This document shows positions 1-10,128 of a DNA stretch of 64,000 bases, piece by piece (position 1 is the stretch's first letter; the number at the start of each line of letters is the position of its first letter). The translations under genes and the position numbers were made by a program. The stretch lies in assembly GCA_008828725.1 (NCBI GenBank), contig MEHQ01003768.1, positions 1 to 64,000 on the forward strand, given 5' to 3'. This stretch comes from Saccharina japonica (taxonomy: Eukaryota; Sar; Phaeophyceae; Laminariales; Laminariaceae). The notes under the pieces are model-generated. The model worked only from the letters and a program-made list of their open reading frames with translations. It had not been told where the DNA came from and did not search any database.

Positions 1-897
1 GTAAAAACCCAACAACCACATCCGCAGCCCCGGCGTCGCCACAGAGCAAGCATGAGCGAACAACCTGTAAGGCCGCAGAGGAAAGCACCCAAGCCAAGTA
101 GGTTCCTGCAACCCGGCGATAGCATGGACAACAGCAACAGCAGGCCGAGGGCGGCCCCAGTGCGCAAGTTGATGCCTGGGTTTTCAGGGTTGAAAACGCG
201 CGTAAATGTGGCTGCAAGCGAGGGCGAGGCAACAGGCAGCACCACTCACAGCAGCACCATCTCTTCGATGGCCCGGCGGACTGAGGGGGGGGGGGTAGCC
301 GCGAAAGGTCAGGGAGGTTCTTCGAGCAATGGTTCTGGAAGCATGGAGCCCCGGGACGACAACAGCAACAGCAGTAGCAACAGTAAGAGCTGCGAAGTTG
401 TTCAAGGCAAGTGTGATGCAGGCTCCTTGTCATCAGACGAGTCTGACCCTGATTTGAGATCGAGTGCTCTCCGGAACCTGCCCCCGCCACCGCCGCTAGA
501 CCCTTCTTGGCTGAGTGAACCGGACTTGTCGACGAAGCCCAACAGGTAGTCGCCCGGCCGTTGCACCCCAACGGACGTAGGAGTAACGCCGGCAGTGGAG
601 CTTGAAGTGTGTGCTAGCTCACCTCCGGACGACGTTTCTGCTCGCTGCATAGCAGCGCGAAACAAAGCGCTCCGTCGCCTGGCTGCGAAGCCCTACTCTC
701 GGTGGACGGCTTCGATGTTGCGGTTTGCGTGTAGCATGAGGGGCATCCCACGCATGACGAGGGTGAAGGATACACAGAAGATTGCTGAAGCGCTCGTTGC
801 TATGGACAACACCAACAATAGGAGTACGAGCCCGTACATGGATGACCTCTTTGTTGATGGTGAGAACGGTGAGCACCAAGTTCGTACTTTCGTATGA
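1..897 (+). pseudogene. Ser/Asn/Pro-rich hypothetical protein with in-frame stop, open to the window edge
   Basis: The frame is already open at base 1; the first visible ATG is at 52, so the true start may lie outside the window. The product is low complexity: runs of Ser, Asn and Gly in the middle, a run of six Pro near residue 145, and no recognisable domain in the first 165 residues. A TAG at 547-549 interrupts the frame, which then continues in the same phase to 897. The continuation contains a compact basic/hydrophobic stretch (about 705-810) that loosely resembles a SAP-type helix-turn-helix, which is only a guess. A short intron removing the stop was checked: the donor at 546 and acceptor at 595 do not restore phase. 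It may be a decayed gene, a sequencing error, or two exons. Function unknown. Confidence 0.35.
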
Positions 898-1794
898 TAC
901 GAGTTCGTACGATTGTGAATGTTACACACCTTTGACAGATCATGATGTACATTATCTAGATCCTTTGTGGCTGGTGTGGAAAATCAGTGCATAATATGTA
1001 GATCGTACAGATCTCACCCAGGCAAAGATTTGCGAAATATTTTATAGATCATATTCACCCCCCCCAGGCCAAAATGTGTATAAGATTTACATAGTGCAGA
1101 GTGAAATGTGATCTAGATCCCACACATTCTACATCTCCGGGGTTTATCTGTCTGTGTGGCACATATATGATCCGTCTAATGTGTTTCTTGTTGAACGTAT
1201 CATATGTTCAGCAAGCTCAAGCTTGCACGGCAGGTACACACTTTTATAGATCCTCGGACGGGCATACGAACTACAGGTAAGGTGTATTTCTTACTTATAT
1301 CGTGTACGACGTACCTCGTACGTTACACTCTGGTGTGTACTGTATACTGCTGTACCAGGTAGTACTAAGTAATAAAACCAAAACAAAACAACTATGTACG
1401 CGTACGTACCCTTTTAGGACCGCACTCCTCTCGTGGGTTCAAACACTCAGCAAAATTTAGGTACTTTTACAGAACAGGTATTAAAAATACTGCATGCAGT
1501 ACTGGAAGGGAGGTGCCGACTATCTTACTCTTTATCGGGTTTCCATGCTTGTAGGAAGGATTTTTGATTGCAGGATATATGTGTTTCTAGTTGGGCGGGC
1601 CACCCTCCGTTCGGGACTGGCGAGAGCTGAATCGCCTGGCTATTTCCCAGCCGACTTGCCGATAGTCGCTAAAGGCGTTGAGTTGGTTACCGGCACCTTC
1701 GACGTTAGTCGGCAAATTTTTGCTGACTCCCAGCTAACGAATGTAGCAGTATACGTACTCGTATACGGAGGACTACAGCTGCTGCGCAACCCTA
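898..1794. other. Intergenic, no gene seen
   Basis: AT-rich sequence with recurrent short words such as TAGATC and GTACGTAC. It holds one TACCAGGTA motif at 1353-1361. No reading frame with coding character and no RNA gene were found. Confidence 0.4.
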
Positions 1795-3025
1795 TTGAAG
1801 TTTGCTCCCTCCCCCGGTGCTCACTGCGTTTCGAACACAGGTGGCGAACATGAAGAGCCCCCAAGTCTCTCGAGCCCACCTCCCCCGTCAGCGCCTATCC
1901 CGTCAGCGCCTATCCCGTCAGCGTCTATCCCGGGCGGTGTCCTTCTTACGCTTCGCGCGGCCATGAAGAGGACTGGGTTTTCTGTCGACGAAACCACTAC
2001 CGTGAAATTCGGAGGCAAAGAATATCTAGCGTATGATGTGCTCGCCGCCATCAAGGAGCAAGACGGGGAGGACGGGGAGGAGGCTGAGACCACCCCCAAC
2101 ACCCGTAGGTCGAAGCACTTGTTTATGCGGATACTGGGCTTGGTTATTTCCGACAAGCACCGGCATCTATTTTTCCAGTCCCGGCTGTCGTGTACGAGGA
2201 GAGTTCTGGACAACAAGCAGACGGGGAAGAAACGCGGGGTTTGGGTCGGCATTGCGGAAGACTACCGCAACAAAGAGTTGAGGTGACTGCTGTTTATATA
2301 CATAGTAGTACAAGTGCGGTACCCGACTTCAGCGCACCTGTTAACCCGCCTGTTTTGCTACTCTTACCTCAACCCAGCTCCTATTTTAGCTTGTGTATCA
2401 TATATGTGTTAGGACAGGCGTAGTAATTATACACCAGCATAGGCGTCACAAGTTATGACAAGACGATTTTACAGCCCTCAACTCCGTATTCTCCTATCCC
2501 AGACGCTCTTAAATCGTGTACCCGACTANTAGTCAGCATGTATGACGAGTGTTTGTCGCTAGCACTGGGGTGTGAGTCGATGCATAGTATTGTGTCAGCG
2601 CAGTACAACATTTTTGTACTTTTTGGTGTACCTGTAAAAAATGTTCGGCCGCGTGCACCATCTATATACGAAAAAATACACCTACGAAGAGAGTAGTACA
2701 TCGCTCACATATCTGCCACTATAACAAACGCAGGTCCCCAGGATATCATCAGACCCCTATGTGGGCAACATCGACGAGAACAAGGTCACAATGGCCAACG
2801 CCACACCGGAAAAGCTGTGTGATATTTTCAACGAGGTGAAGGCGGCATGGAATCCGGCGCACGACAGATTCAAGCAGTCTGGGAGCCACAACAATTGGAG
2901 GAGTTTCAGTGGTGGTGAGCGATGGCAGCTGTACGCGACTAACTTGGGATTCCTGTATAGTACAGGAACAACGCCAGAGTTCACAATAGTAAAACTTTAC
3001 CCGCGGTGTACTATGGCTACTTGCC
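1795..3025 (+). pseudogene. Decayed split gene, unknown protein (two exons recognisable)
   Basis: Two reading frames join cleanly. Exon 1 ends at 2282 before GTGACT, and a candidate intron of 459 bp ends in CCCCAG at 2741; joining them keeps phase and reads on as ISSDPYVGNIDENKV. Exon 1 probably begins after the pyrimidine-rich acceptor near 1839, because no in-frame ATG lies upstream of about 1963. The N-terminus is Pro/Ser-rich; the middle has a basic helix-rich stretch and exon 2 carries an SGSHNNW motif followed by an aromatic/Gly segment. From memory this resembles proteins of unknown function often found near transposons in oomycetes and algae, but I cannot name the family. Around 3,000-3,026 the coding signal shifts frame, in a patch that also contains N bases, so this copy is broken or poorly sequenced. 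Confidence 0.4.
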
Positions 3026-3373
3026 NTTCTCTGANGCCTACGATGCCTCNAAGGCAGATGCATGTATTTCGACGGCACCCACCATCATGACCACCCGAGG
3101 CGATATCAAAAGCCAGTTGTACAAGGCGTGGAGTCCCCCGCAACCAATGGAGAGGACATAAATAGTAGTAGCACAAGCCCGCGCGGTCGACGTTTTTCTC
3201 CGCCCCACATACATTGCCATCAGTGACTTTGTTTTNGTTTGAAGTTGCTGTTGGACCGTTGTTCGCTCGGTGTATTTNATTATTATGAATAACGTAATAA
3301 TCACATAATGACACATGNGTGTGCTGCAACTGCAATGTGGAGAGTCGAGCCAAATAANAAGTAGTGTAGGGTT

Positions 3374-3760
3374 GTGGACGTGCACACGCCGGCCGTCGCG
3401 AGCAGTTGTTTCAAACGTCTTTCACAGATCGATTATGATAATATCTACTTCGAATTCCCACCGACATGCACATGCAGGCAACGAAAATCAAAAGACGTGA
3501 ATCCTGCGCGCGCCCACTCGATCCTTTTCGCCAAAAATCCTCCACCTCCAGAAAACCGCAACGTCTTCCTCTTTGGCGAAGCTGTTCTCAAGTACCCCAC
3601 ACTCGTCGAAGTGTGCACCACCCTCCTGCCGGACGATGTGGCGAGANAGTTTTGCGGTACCAAAAAAAACATGGAAAAAAAGGACAAAACAGCCCCGGCC
3701 TCGATAATAATGCCCACGTTTTTTCATGGAAATCCGGGGCAGAAATATTGGAAATATTGG
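3374..3760 (+). pseudogene. Coding-like fragment with frameshift, unknown
   Basis: The frame through about 3,690 has coding character (the segment around NVFLFGEAVLKYPTLVEVC and LLPDDVAR), but an N lies at 3647. After about 3,690 the sensible reading moves to another frame, ending in a glutamate/isoleucine-rich stretch near 3,760. It may be the 3' part of the decayed gene that begins near 1,840. No domain recognised. Confidence 0.3.
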
Positions 3761-3789
3761 AAATATCTGACTCCGATAAGAACGGCCCT

Positions 3790-4015
3790 TAGTACAGTAC
3801 CTGGTATCATAGCGCAGCAGCAACGAGGGCGGCGCGACGAGCGAGCGACCTACCCCTATACCTGGTATACATGTTCTGTCTCCTGTATGGACCTAACGTG
3901 TTTACATGATGCGAGGCCATTAAGCGTGTAGAGGCCTCGTGTGGGGTATGTCGAAAGACGGTAACACCCTAAAGTGCGGGCTGACGACGCGGCAGGTTTT
4001 ACTCTACAAAATATG
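3790..4015 (+). repeat. Direct repeat of the 62,726-62,940 sequence, possible transposase tail
   Basis: This stretch matches 62,726-62,940 in the same orientation, including an Ala/Arg-rich coding-like segment (RAARRASDL type) and a short Cys-x2-Cys-Arg/Gln-Lys-Thr motif. The Cys pair followed by basic residues resembles the C-terminal zinc-ribbon region of some DDE transposases (piggyBac-like), but both copies contain stops and frameshifts. The two copies sit just outside the two ends of the giant palindrome. Confidence 0.35.
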
Positions 4016-4229
4016 GCAGGGTGGCTCTGTTCCGCCGGTGCCACGTCCACTCACAGCCTCAAACTTAACGGGTACAGAACGCATCTAAATTCCAGCCTAC
4101 ACAGGATACAGGTAGAGCACCTCAACTCACATCTGAAGAAAATAGGCACTCCCGCGCCAGATACGGAGATTATGCTGGTAAAGCAACGTGGCCACGACTT
4201 CGACTGTACACACACCAGGCGAGTCTGCT

Positions 4230-4880
4230 ACGAATACATTCTAAAGTTTTATATAATATTTCGGGGCCTAGGTTTTTGGGGATGGGGGTCGGATAGGGTG
4301 TGAATGTTCATTTCGGTACAGCCTGCAGCAGCGACGGACAGTACAGTCTGCACCTACACCTACCGGGCAATCGAGGTCGTGACTACGTCTTATTCCTACC
4401 AGCGGTGTCCATTGTTCTGACGCGGGGTTTCATAATCTCTACAGGTGCGCATTTGGGTGTTTTTTTTGTATTGCCATTGAGCAGGCTGGAATGTACCTGG
4501 TATCCTGGTATGCATGCCTGCGAGTAGAATGTAGAAGTGTGAATAATGCAGGTGGCTCCGGGGGGGCGGAGACGCAGTCGGATATAATGTACAGCAGTGA
4601 AGACTACCGTGGCGTTAGCCGTCACTCATACTGCATGCTAAGGTATCGTCTACGGGCATACCGTGCACACGCCCTGCCCTTTCTGAAGAGGACTTCACCA
4701 TGTACTTGGTGTATACAACCAAATATATTGATTGGTGAATGGAAACTCTAGACGAGGGGGCTTCGCCGGCGGCCTGGACGGCCGCCGGACTCGCACGACC
4801 CCCAACATTTGATAAAGAACAGTATAGCAGCGTTGTGGTGAATTATGGAGGTCAGACTTAATGCCAAGAGTTAATACAGC
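4230..4880 (+). repeat. Extra copy of the palindrome-centre repeat
   Basis: The sequence from TTTTATATAATATTT to the AATGCCAAGAGTTAA region matches 30,675-31,290 in the same orientation and 30,050-30,663 as reverse complement. It shares the GGGGCTTCGCCGGCGG block and the GCAGTATAGCAGCGTTGTGG block. It lies immediately outside the left end of the palindrome. It is non-coding by appearance and is probably a dispersed repeat or transposon end. Confidence 0.7.
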
Positions 4881-5020
4881 AGTGACTTACGTCGTAGGGC
4901 TACGACCATGCCCCCTTCCCTGGCCACTCTAAGCACAAATCCAAGGTTTTTGCGGCTTATGCATCCCCGCTCAACAATAATTTTGAAGAATCGACGTCAC
5001 ACGATATTACCCTCAAGGGG

Positions 5021-5028
5021 CCCTACAG
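5021..5028. repeat. Target-site duplication, left copy (CCCTACAG)
   Basis: The identical 8 bp occurs at 7061-7068, directly flanking the element at 5,029-7,060. An 8 bp duplication is typical of hAT transposons. Confidence 0.85.
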
Positions 5029-7060
5029 TAGTGTTCGGTATCGATAATTATTTCAGCGGGATACGATATCTTGATATCAGCCCCCAAAATTCGGGATGTT
5101 GATACGATATCTCGATATATCATATCGTCTGATATCGCATGATATTGATATGATATCGCGATATATCGCATGTGATATGTGATATCTGATTTGATATATC
5201 AGGCGAAATCACACCCGACGACCCCGAAACAGTAGGCAAACAAAACTTCAACAGAACCCACCGCCGTCGGGACAGAACACAGACACAGCAACCTTCTTTC
5301 GGCAGAACACCGTCGTGACACAGAACAAGCTCCAGCATGCACCGGTATTCCAACGATAGAGATGCACCGTTTTTTTTTCTGAGCCTCCTCACTTGAGGAG
5401 CTCTATACTAATACCAGGTAGTAGTTAGTATATATATACTAATAGTAAGTCATAAGTAAGACTTGAGTAAAACAAATATTTTGGAGGGAAATAAAAGTGC
5501 TCGTACCTGATGAAAATTCTCCAAGTGTACTCTGAAAAAAGATAGCGATACAAGAATGAAAAGACATACAATTTTGGGTAAAGGGGCTCTACTCAGTACT
5601 GTGAAGACAACGATACGGGCTGTAGAGTAGTTCTGAAATATTTTGTTGCAGGGCCCGTACAAACGAAGCGTTTTGACCCTAAAAACAAAACCTAAAAACA
5701 AAACCTAAAATGAGTTATGAAGATTCACTCCCTCTGATTGGCGAAACAGAAGAAAAGAGACCCAGGAGACCGCGATGTGATATTTTTGCTCTTCGGTTTT
5801 GTTTAATCGAAAATCGATTAAAATGACCCTAAAAACAAAACACGAAGAACGAACAGCCCAGCGAGAACGGAGATCATGGCGACAACCGCAGCTACGAACG
5901 CCCCGTACACTGGACAGCCAGAAGACAGAGAGCAGACAAGGCGCGAACAACATGCGGCTGGTGCCAGGCAATGCAGTGTTCAACGCCGTAGCCAAAACCG
6001 TGGCTCATGGGGCGGTCCAAATCGAATTGCGTGCTGCTGTACATTCAAAAATCATATGTTGTAGCAAGCGGTGAAACTTTTTGTACAGCACCCGTACTCT
6101 ATCCAGCGCAGATCTCGCGCTCCAGGCTACGGGCGCCATTGCAGCAGTAGAGTATGGTCGGCTAGTCATGTGGGCACACTCTCCTCTTTTTTTAGGGCTG
6201 GGCGTCGCCTCTACCGCAGCTGGGTGGTGCATTACAGCCGGTCTTCCACCTTGACCGTTGACTCGTCTTCGCTTTGTTTTTCGCTTTTGTTTTTCACGCG
6301 TATCCTGCGTTTGTACACCATCTTCGATTTTACACAAAAAACCTAAAGTCTGTTCGTTTTTAGGTTTTGTTTTTAGGTTTTGTGTTCCTCGTTTGTACGG
6401 GCCCTTTAGGTAATAATATGTTGTACGAGTATTTGTTATTATGTGCTTGGACAGCGTCCAATCGATCAATACAAGCACGAGCAAGTGCACGAATGTTAAG
6501 TTATCATTAATTATTTTCAGATATTTGTTTTTTCTTTTCCGTCCCATTTTCGCGTGAGTCTGAGCACTACTCGTATGCATATTTCGTCAAGCTCCCTCCC
6601 TTTAGTGACTAATATCCGGGGTCACTATACACAATGATGCAGGCGCTCCTCTCTTCTCTCCCTTCCCCACACACCGTTAATGCCTTCATCGTGATCGCGA
6701 GAAAAGTTCAGTATTTCCTGGGGGTCTCCTTCCCTCGTGTTCACTCGAACTCTTGTGCCTGTGAAACCTACAATACGCAGGCTACGCGGCGTTTCCCGGT
6801 TGTTTCAGGTTTCGATCTGGACCCGAATGCACACACACGGCATGCGACATACTGATGCGCTGCCTGAGGTATATTTACACGAAATATCGTATCGGTATCA
6901 TGCGATATATCGCACGATATCGATATCGTATCGATATCATGCGATATATCGGATGATACCGGTATCGAGATATCCCGAAAATATTATCGATATGGATATC
7001 GATATATCCCGAAAATATCGCATGATATATCGAGAATTCTAGATACGATACCGAACACTA
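5029..7060. mobile_element. hAT-like DNA transposon, non-autonomous (about 2.03 kb)
   Basis: The ends are inverted copies beginning TAGTGTTCGGTATCG, flanked by a perfect 8 bp target-site duplication CCCTACAG (5021-5028, 7061-7068). Long subterminal regions (about 5,085-5,205 and 6,880-7,050) are dense in ATATCG and GATATC words. The mirrored position in the right arm near 62,240 lacks the insertion, so the element arrived after the large inverted duplication. No transposase frame is recognisable inside, so it would depend on an enzyme made elsewhere. Length, end structure and 8 bp duplication fit the hAT superfamily. Confidence 0.8.
5650..6405. mobile_element. Nested inverted-repeat element inside the hAT-like element
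   Basis: AGGGCCCGTACAAACGA at 5650-5666 is matched by its reverse complement at 6389-6405. Next to both ends lie inverted copies of a CCTAAAAACAAAA word (5,676-5,709 and 6,355-6,383). No clear target-site duplication was seen, so it may be a nested element or an internal inverted repeat of the host element. A hairpin of TTTAATCGA/TCGATTAAA lies near 5,809-5,830. Confidence 0.5.
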
Positions 7061-7068
7061 CCCTACAG
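7061..7068. repeat. Target-site duplication, right copy (CCCTACAG)
   Basis: Matches 5021-5028 exactly. The palindrome resumes immediately after it. Confidence 0.85.
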
Positions 7069-8110
7069 GCTGAACATTCAATAACACTGCTGTCTAACAA
7101 ATCAGTGTTTTATTTCTGAGCTGCGAAACAGTTTCTTGTACATTTTCGACCTTTCATGACCGCCTACAGTTCCAATGCTGAGGTCTACTCCCTAATGGCT
7201 ATCTTACAAGAACGGTGGAATGAAGAGCGTGACAGACGCCTTCTAGTGGTCAAACTCCTAACTTCATTAAGCTACTGCGTTGGCGGTTCTTCTCTTTTTG
7301 CTGTGTTCCTACAATAATCGTGATTGATTGGATCGTTTTTGTTTTTAAGCGATTTGTGTCAGCACAGAAACCTTTTTTTTAGTGACCGGAAAGTAGTTGA
7401 TGGGTGTGCGTGGTGGGTGAGAGAGTTACTGGGTGGGTCGGTTGGTCCCTGGGCTGGTAGTCCCACCATCGCCAACACCACCCACCAACATTTCTTGTTA
7501 AGCGATGCGTGTCAGCGCAACAACCTTGTACAGTGGGTATTAAGTGGATCGCTGGGCTGTGTGTGTTGGTGCATATTATATGGAAACGACGAAAACTGGC
7601 AGGGCATCATGTATGTGTACTACTACTGCTGTGTACTGGGCAGGTCAAATACGTACGTAGGTGCAGGTATAATAATAAAAAGAAAAAAGACCCGAAATAC
7701 GTACGTAGGTATACGTGAAAAAACGAGGAATAATATTACATAGAAAATGCAAAGAAAAATACTTGAAAAAGTTCGAGTATAAAAAAAAAAAGGAACACGG
7801 GGTTGCACGGGGTATTAAAAAATAGAAACTGGTACTCGTATATACATACCAGGTATAATAGATAGAAACAGCGTACATAGAAACAGCAGTACGAGGTACG
7901 AAGGTATATACTGATGTTTGAGATGCTGCTTTATAGAATCAAGCATTTGCTTGTTTCTTGTACGGTACTGCTGTATGTAGTACGAGCAAGCACACCACCA
8001 CCATCACCACCAACGCCAAGCCACCACCGACGCCCACCACCCACTACGAGCAACAACAGCTTCTAGTGCTGCTGCGGCTAGTGGGGCGGGGGTGTCGGTG
8101 GTGGTCGTAG

Positions 8111-8145
8111 TGGTGGTGGTGGTGGTGGTGGTGGTGGTGGTGGTG
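8111..8145. repeat. GGT/ACC microsatellite
   Basis: Perfect GGT repeat of about 35 bp. Related, less regular GGT tracts occur at 8,330-8,395, and the complementary ACC type at 7,990-8,045. The surrounding sequence of about 8,040-8,100 and 8,285-8,330 is also duplicated. Confidence 0.85.
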
Positions 8146-8848
8146 TTCTGTGGTTTGTGATCGTGTTCGAGAGCATCAACCCCGGTAGCTTGAGCGGAGG
8201 GTCGTTCTCGAGAGAGGACAGCGCAAGGCAAAAGCCACACCACCATGACCGCCGTCACCACCTGCTGCAACCACCAACGCCACCTTCTAGTGCTGCTGCG
8301 GCTGGTGGGGCGGGGGTGGTGGGGCGGGGGTGGCGGTTGTGGTCGTGGTGGTGGTGGGTGGTGGTGGTGGTGGTGGTGCCGTGGTGGTGGTGCTGTGGTT
8401 GCTTGTTGCAGCTAGCTGTAAATCTGTGCGTGTGGTCGTGTCGTCTGCAGAGTGCAGAGTGTTGACTCCCGCATTATTTCAGAACTCGTTCTGTTTTATT
8501 GTCTTTCTGTTGGCGCTATTATGACAGTCACTACCGCCTAGCTCTCCGATCTCGGCACGGCTTTCGACACGAGCAGCACAGGACGGTCGGCACAAATAGC
8601 GGGCCTCTATCAGTCCCGAGCGTGTCTGAATCGGTTGAGTGTACGCGTCGCGCGCCAAAAAAAAGCAAAGCGAACGAAGTGCGGACGTGCAGACGAAGTG
8701 CGAGGGACGGACAAACCTCTTTTTAAGGATGCTTTAAATAAAGCCACGCTGTGGCAGCTTTCAGAACTGTTTTTTGTCCGTTTGTGCCCGTTCGCGACCA
8801 GGGGGGTACACCCCCACGGGCAGATACCCAACCCATTAGGAAGAGCAT

Positions 8849-8890
8849 CTATTGATGCTCAAAGGGCGAGCGCCCTTCTCGCATCAATAG
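8849..8890. other. Perfect-arm hairpin at the edge of the left-only block
   Basis: CTATTGATGC (8849-8858) pairs with GCATCAATAG (8881-8890), and AAGGGCG (8862-8868) pairs with CGCCCTT (8871-8877) with a two-base loop; a small internal bulge separates the stems. It could be a transposon-end structure. No function can be assigned. Confidence 0.5.
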
Positions 8891-9670
8891 CTCCTCATTA
8901 CAAAGTATAGAGCATGGTCAATATTTTGGGTGTCTGGCGCCAGGTCGATCCGACGCCTGTTTCGTCACGAAAAGTGCCTCTTGCTAAAGAAGGACTCCCT
9001 ATACGTCTGGTACCTATAGACGGATTTGATACACAAGAGTTTCTCGGGCTGCTGATACTGTTTTAACTCAGATGCCCTACGAAAACGCCGAGCACTGCTG
9101 TAGTACGCGAACCTACCTTAGTATGTAGTTCGGCCGTTGATAACGTCGTGCTGTATACGGCCACAGCAGATTGTAGATACCAAACAGGAGCACCGGAGTG
9201 ATGTAAATTCTTACTTATGAGCAATTACGTTACCAGACGCCAACACATCAATGCTTGCCCTCCTTTGCGGATCCAAGGGCCCCAACACCTCCCTCGAGAC
9301 CATTATGAAAAAGCTATACGTCGGTCGAGAGCGGTTCTGAGCATTGGAACCGCAGATATACCGTGTTCGGTATCGAGTATTATTGATATGATGGTATTGC
9401 TCAATAAATTTCATTAGTGTTGTAAAAACGACGAAAATATGTATTTTTCAAAGTACTCAAGCTCGTACTCTTTAATATATTTTGACCTAAAGGACCCTTC
9501 AAACAATATTCCCGGCACTGTATTTTTTTATACAAGGGGCTTCGCCGGGTGGCGGAATATCCAAAGTAGTACGAAGCAGGGTCGTGGCGAGGGATGGGGT
9601 CAGACGTGATGCCAAGAGTTGGTGTTAACAGCACTCTACACGCTTCTCACGCAGAGTGCGAATTATATAG

Positions 9671-10128
9671 ATTGGCGTTCAGGTCGTCATGTATTCGTAC
9701 TCGTGGGTTCGAATCCCACGGTGGTCACCAATGTTAATAGTAGGCTCCCTCCCTCCGCCGTCGTCGTCGCTGCCGCGTAGAAGTCGCCTTGGAGATATCC
9801 CGGAGCGATGGTCCCTTGTAGCCGTCGTTACGGTCGACGTGACCGAGCACAGTTCTTTCTTATCAAATAGCAAGGAGATGCTACCGCCGTTCTACACAGC
9901 GGGTCTATTATAGTTCTCGCACCGTGGGGGGCTCTTCGAGCCTCACCCCAATCGGGCGTTAAGGGTGAAGGAGCATCGAGTCAGCTTGAGGGGAGAGGTC
10001 AACGTTCAGCGAACCTCTAACGCCCTCAGATCCGGTCTGGCCGGATCTTTGGTGATTGACTTTGTTGATGTATCCGTCCATGCGTACGTGTTCTGAGATC
10101 TACGATAGATACGTCTGACCCTAACCGT
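9671..10128 (+). mobile_element. Candidate tRNA-related SINE, left arm only
   Basis: A pol III B-box-like sequence GGTTCGAATCC sits at 9706-9716 inside a T-arm-like stem (GTGGG/CCCAC). A weak A-box-like TGGCGTTCAGG lies about 25 bp upstream. The insertion is flanked by similar 7-mers TATATAG (9664-9670) and CACATAG (10129-10135). The right-arm mirror sequence near 61,330 has a single GACATAG and no insertion. The rest (GATCCGGTCTGGCCGGATC palindrome near 10,030) has no coding character. A complete tRNA cloverleaf cannot be drawn. Confidence 0.5.

Larger units (their letters stand above)
7200..8895. other. Left-arm-only block of 1.7 kb
   Basis: At the mirrored place in the right arm (near 62,092) the sequence runs straight through, so this block is an insertion in the left arm or a deletion from the right. 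It contains a GGT microsatellite, A-rich tracts and a hairpin near its right edge. I see no terminal repeats or target-site duplication and no convincing gene; long frames in 8,000-8,465 are products of the trinucleotide repeat. Confidence 0.6.

Noticed and set aside
820..870. YMDD motif as a reverse-transcriptase active site
   Set aside because: It is an isolated coincidence in a Ser-rich frame without other polymerase motifs.
8004..8524. Thr- or Val/Gly-rich frames across the GGT/ACC tracts
   Set aside because: Products of a trinucleotide microsatellite with no conserved flanking coding sequence.
9671..9735. A functional tRNA gene
   Set aside because: Only the T arm is convincing; there is no matching 5' acceptor strand or anticodon arm.
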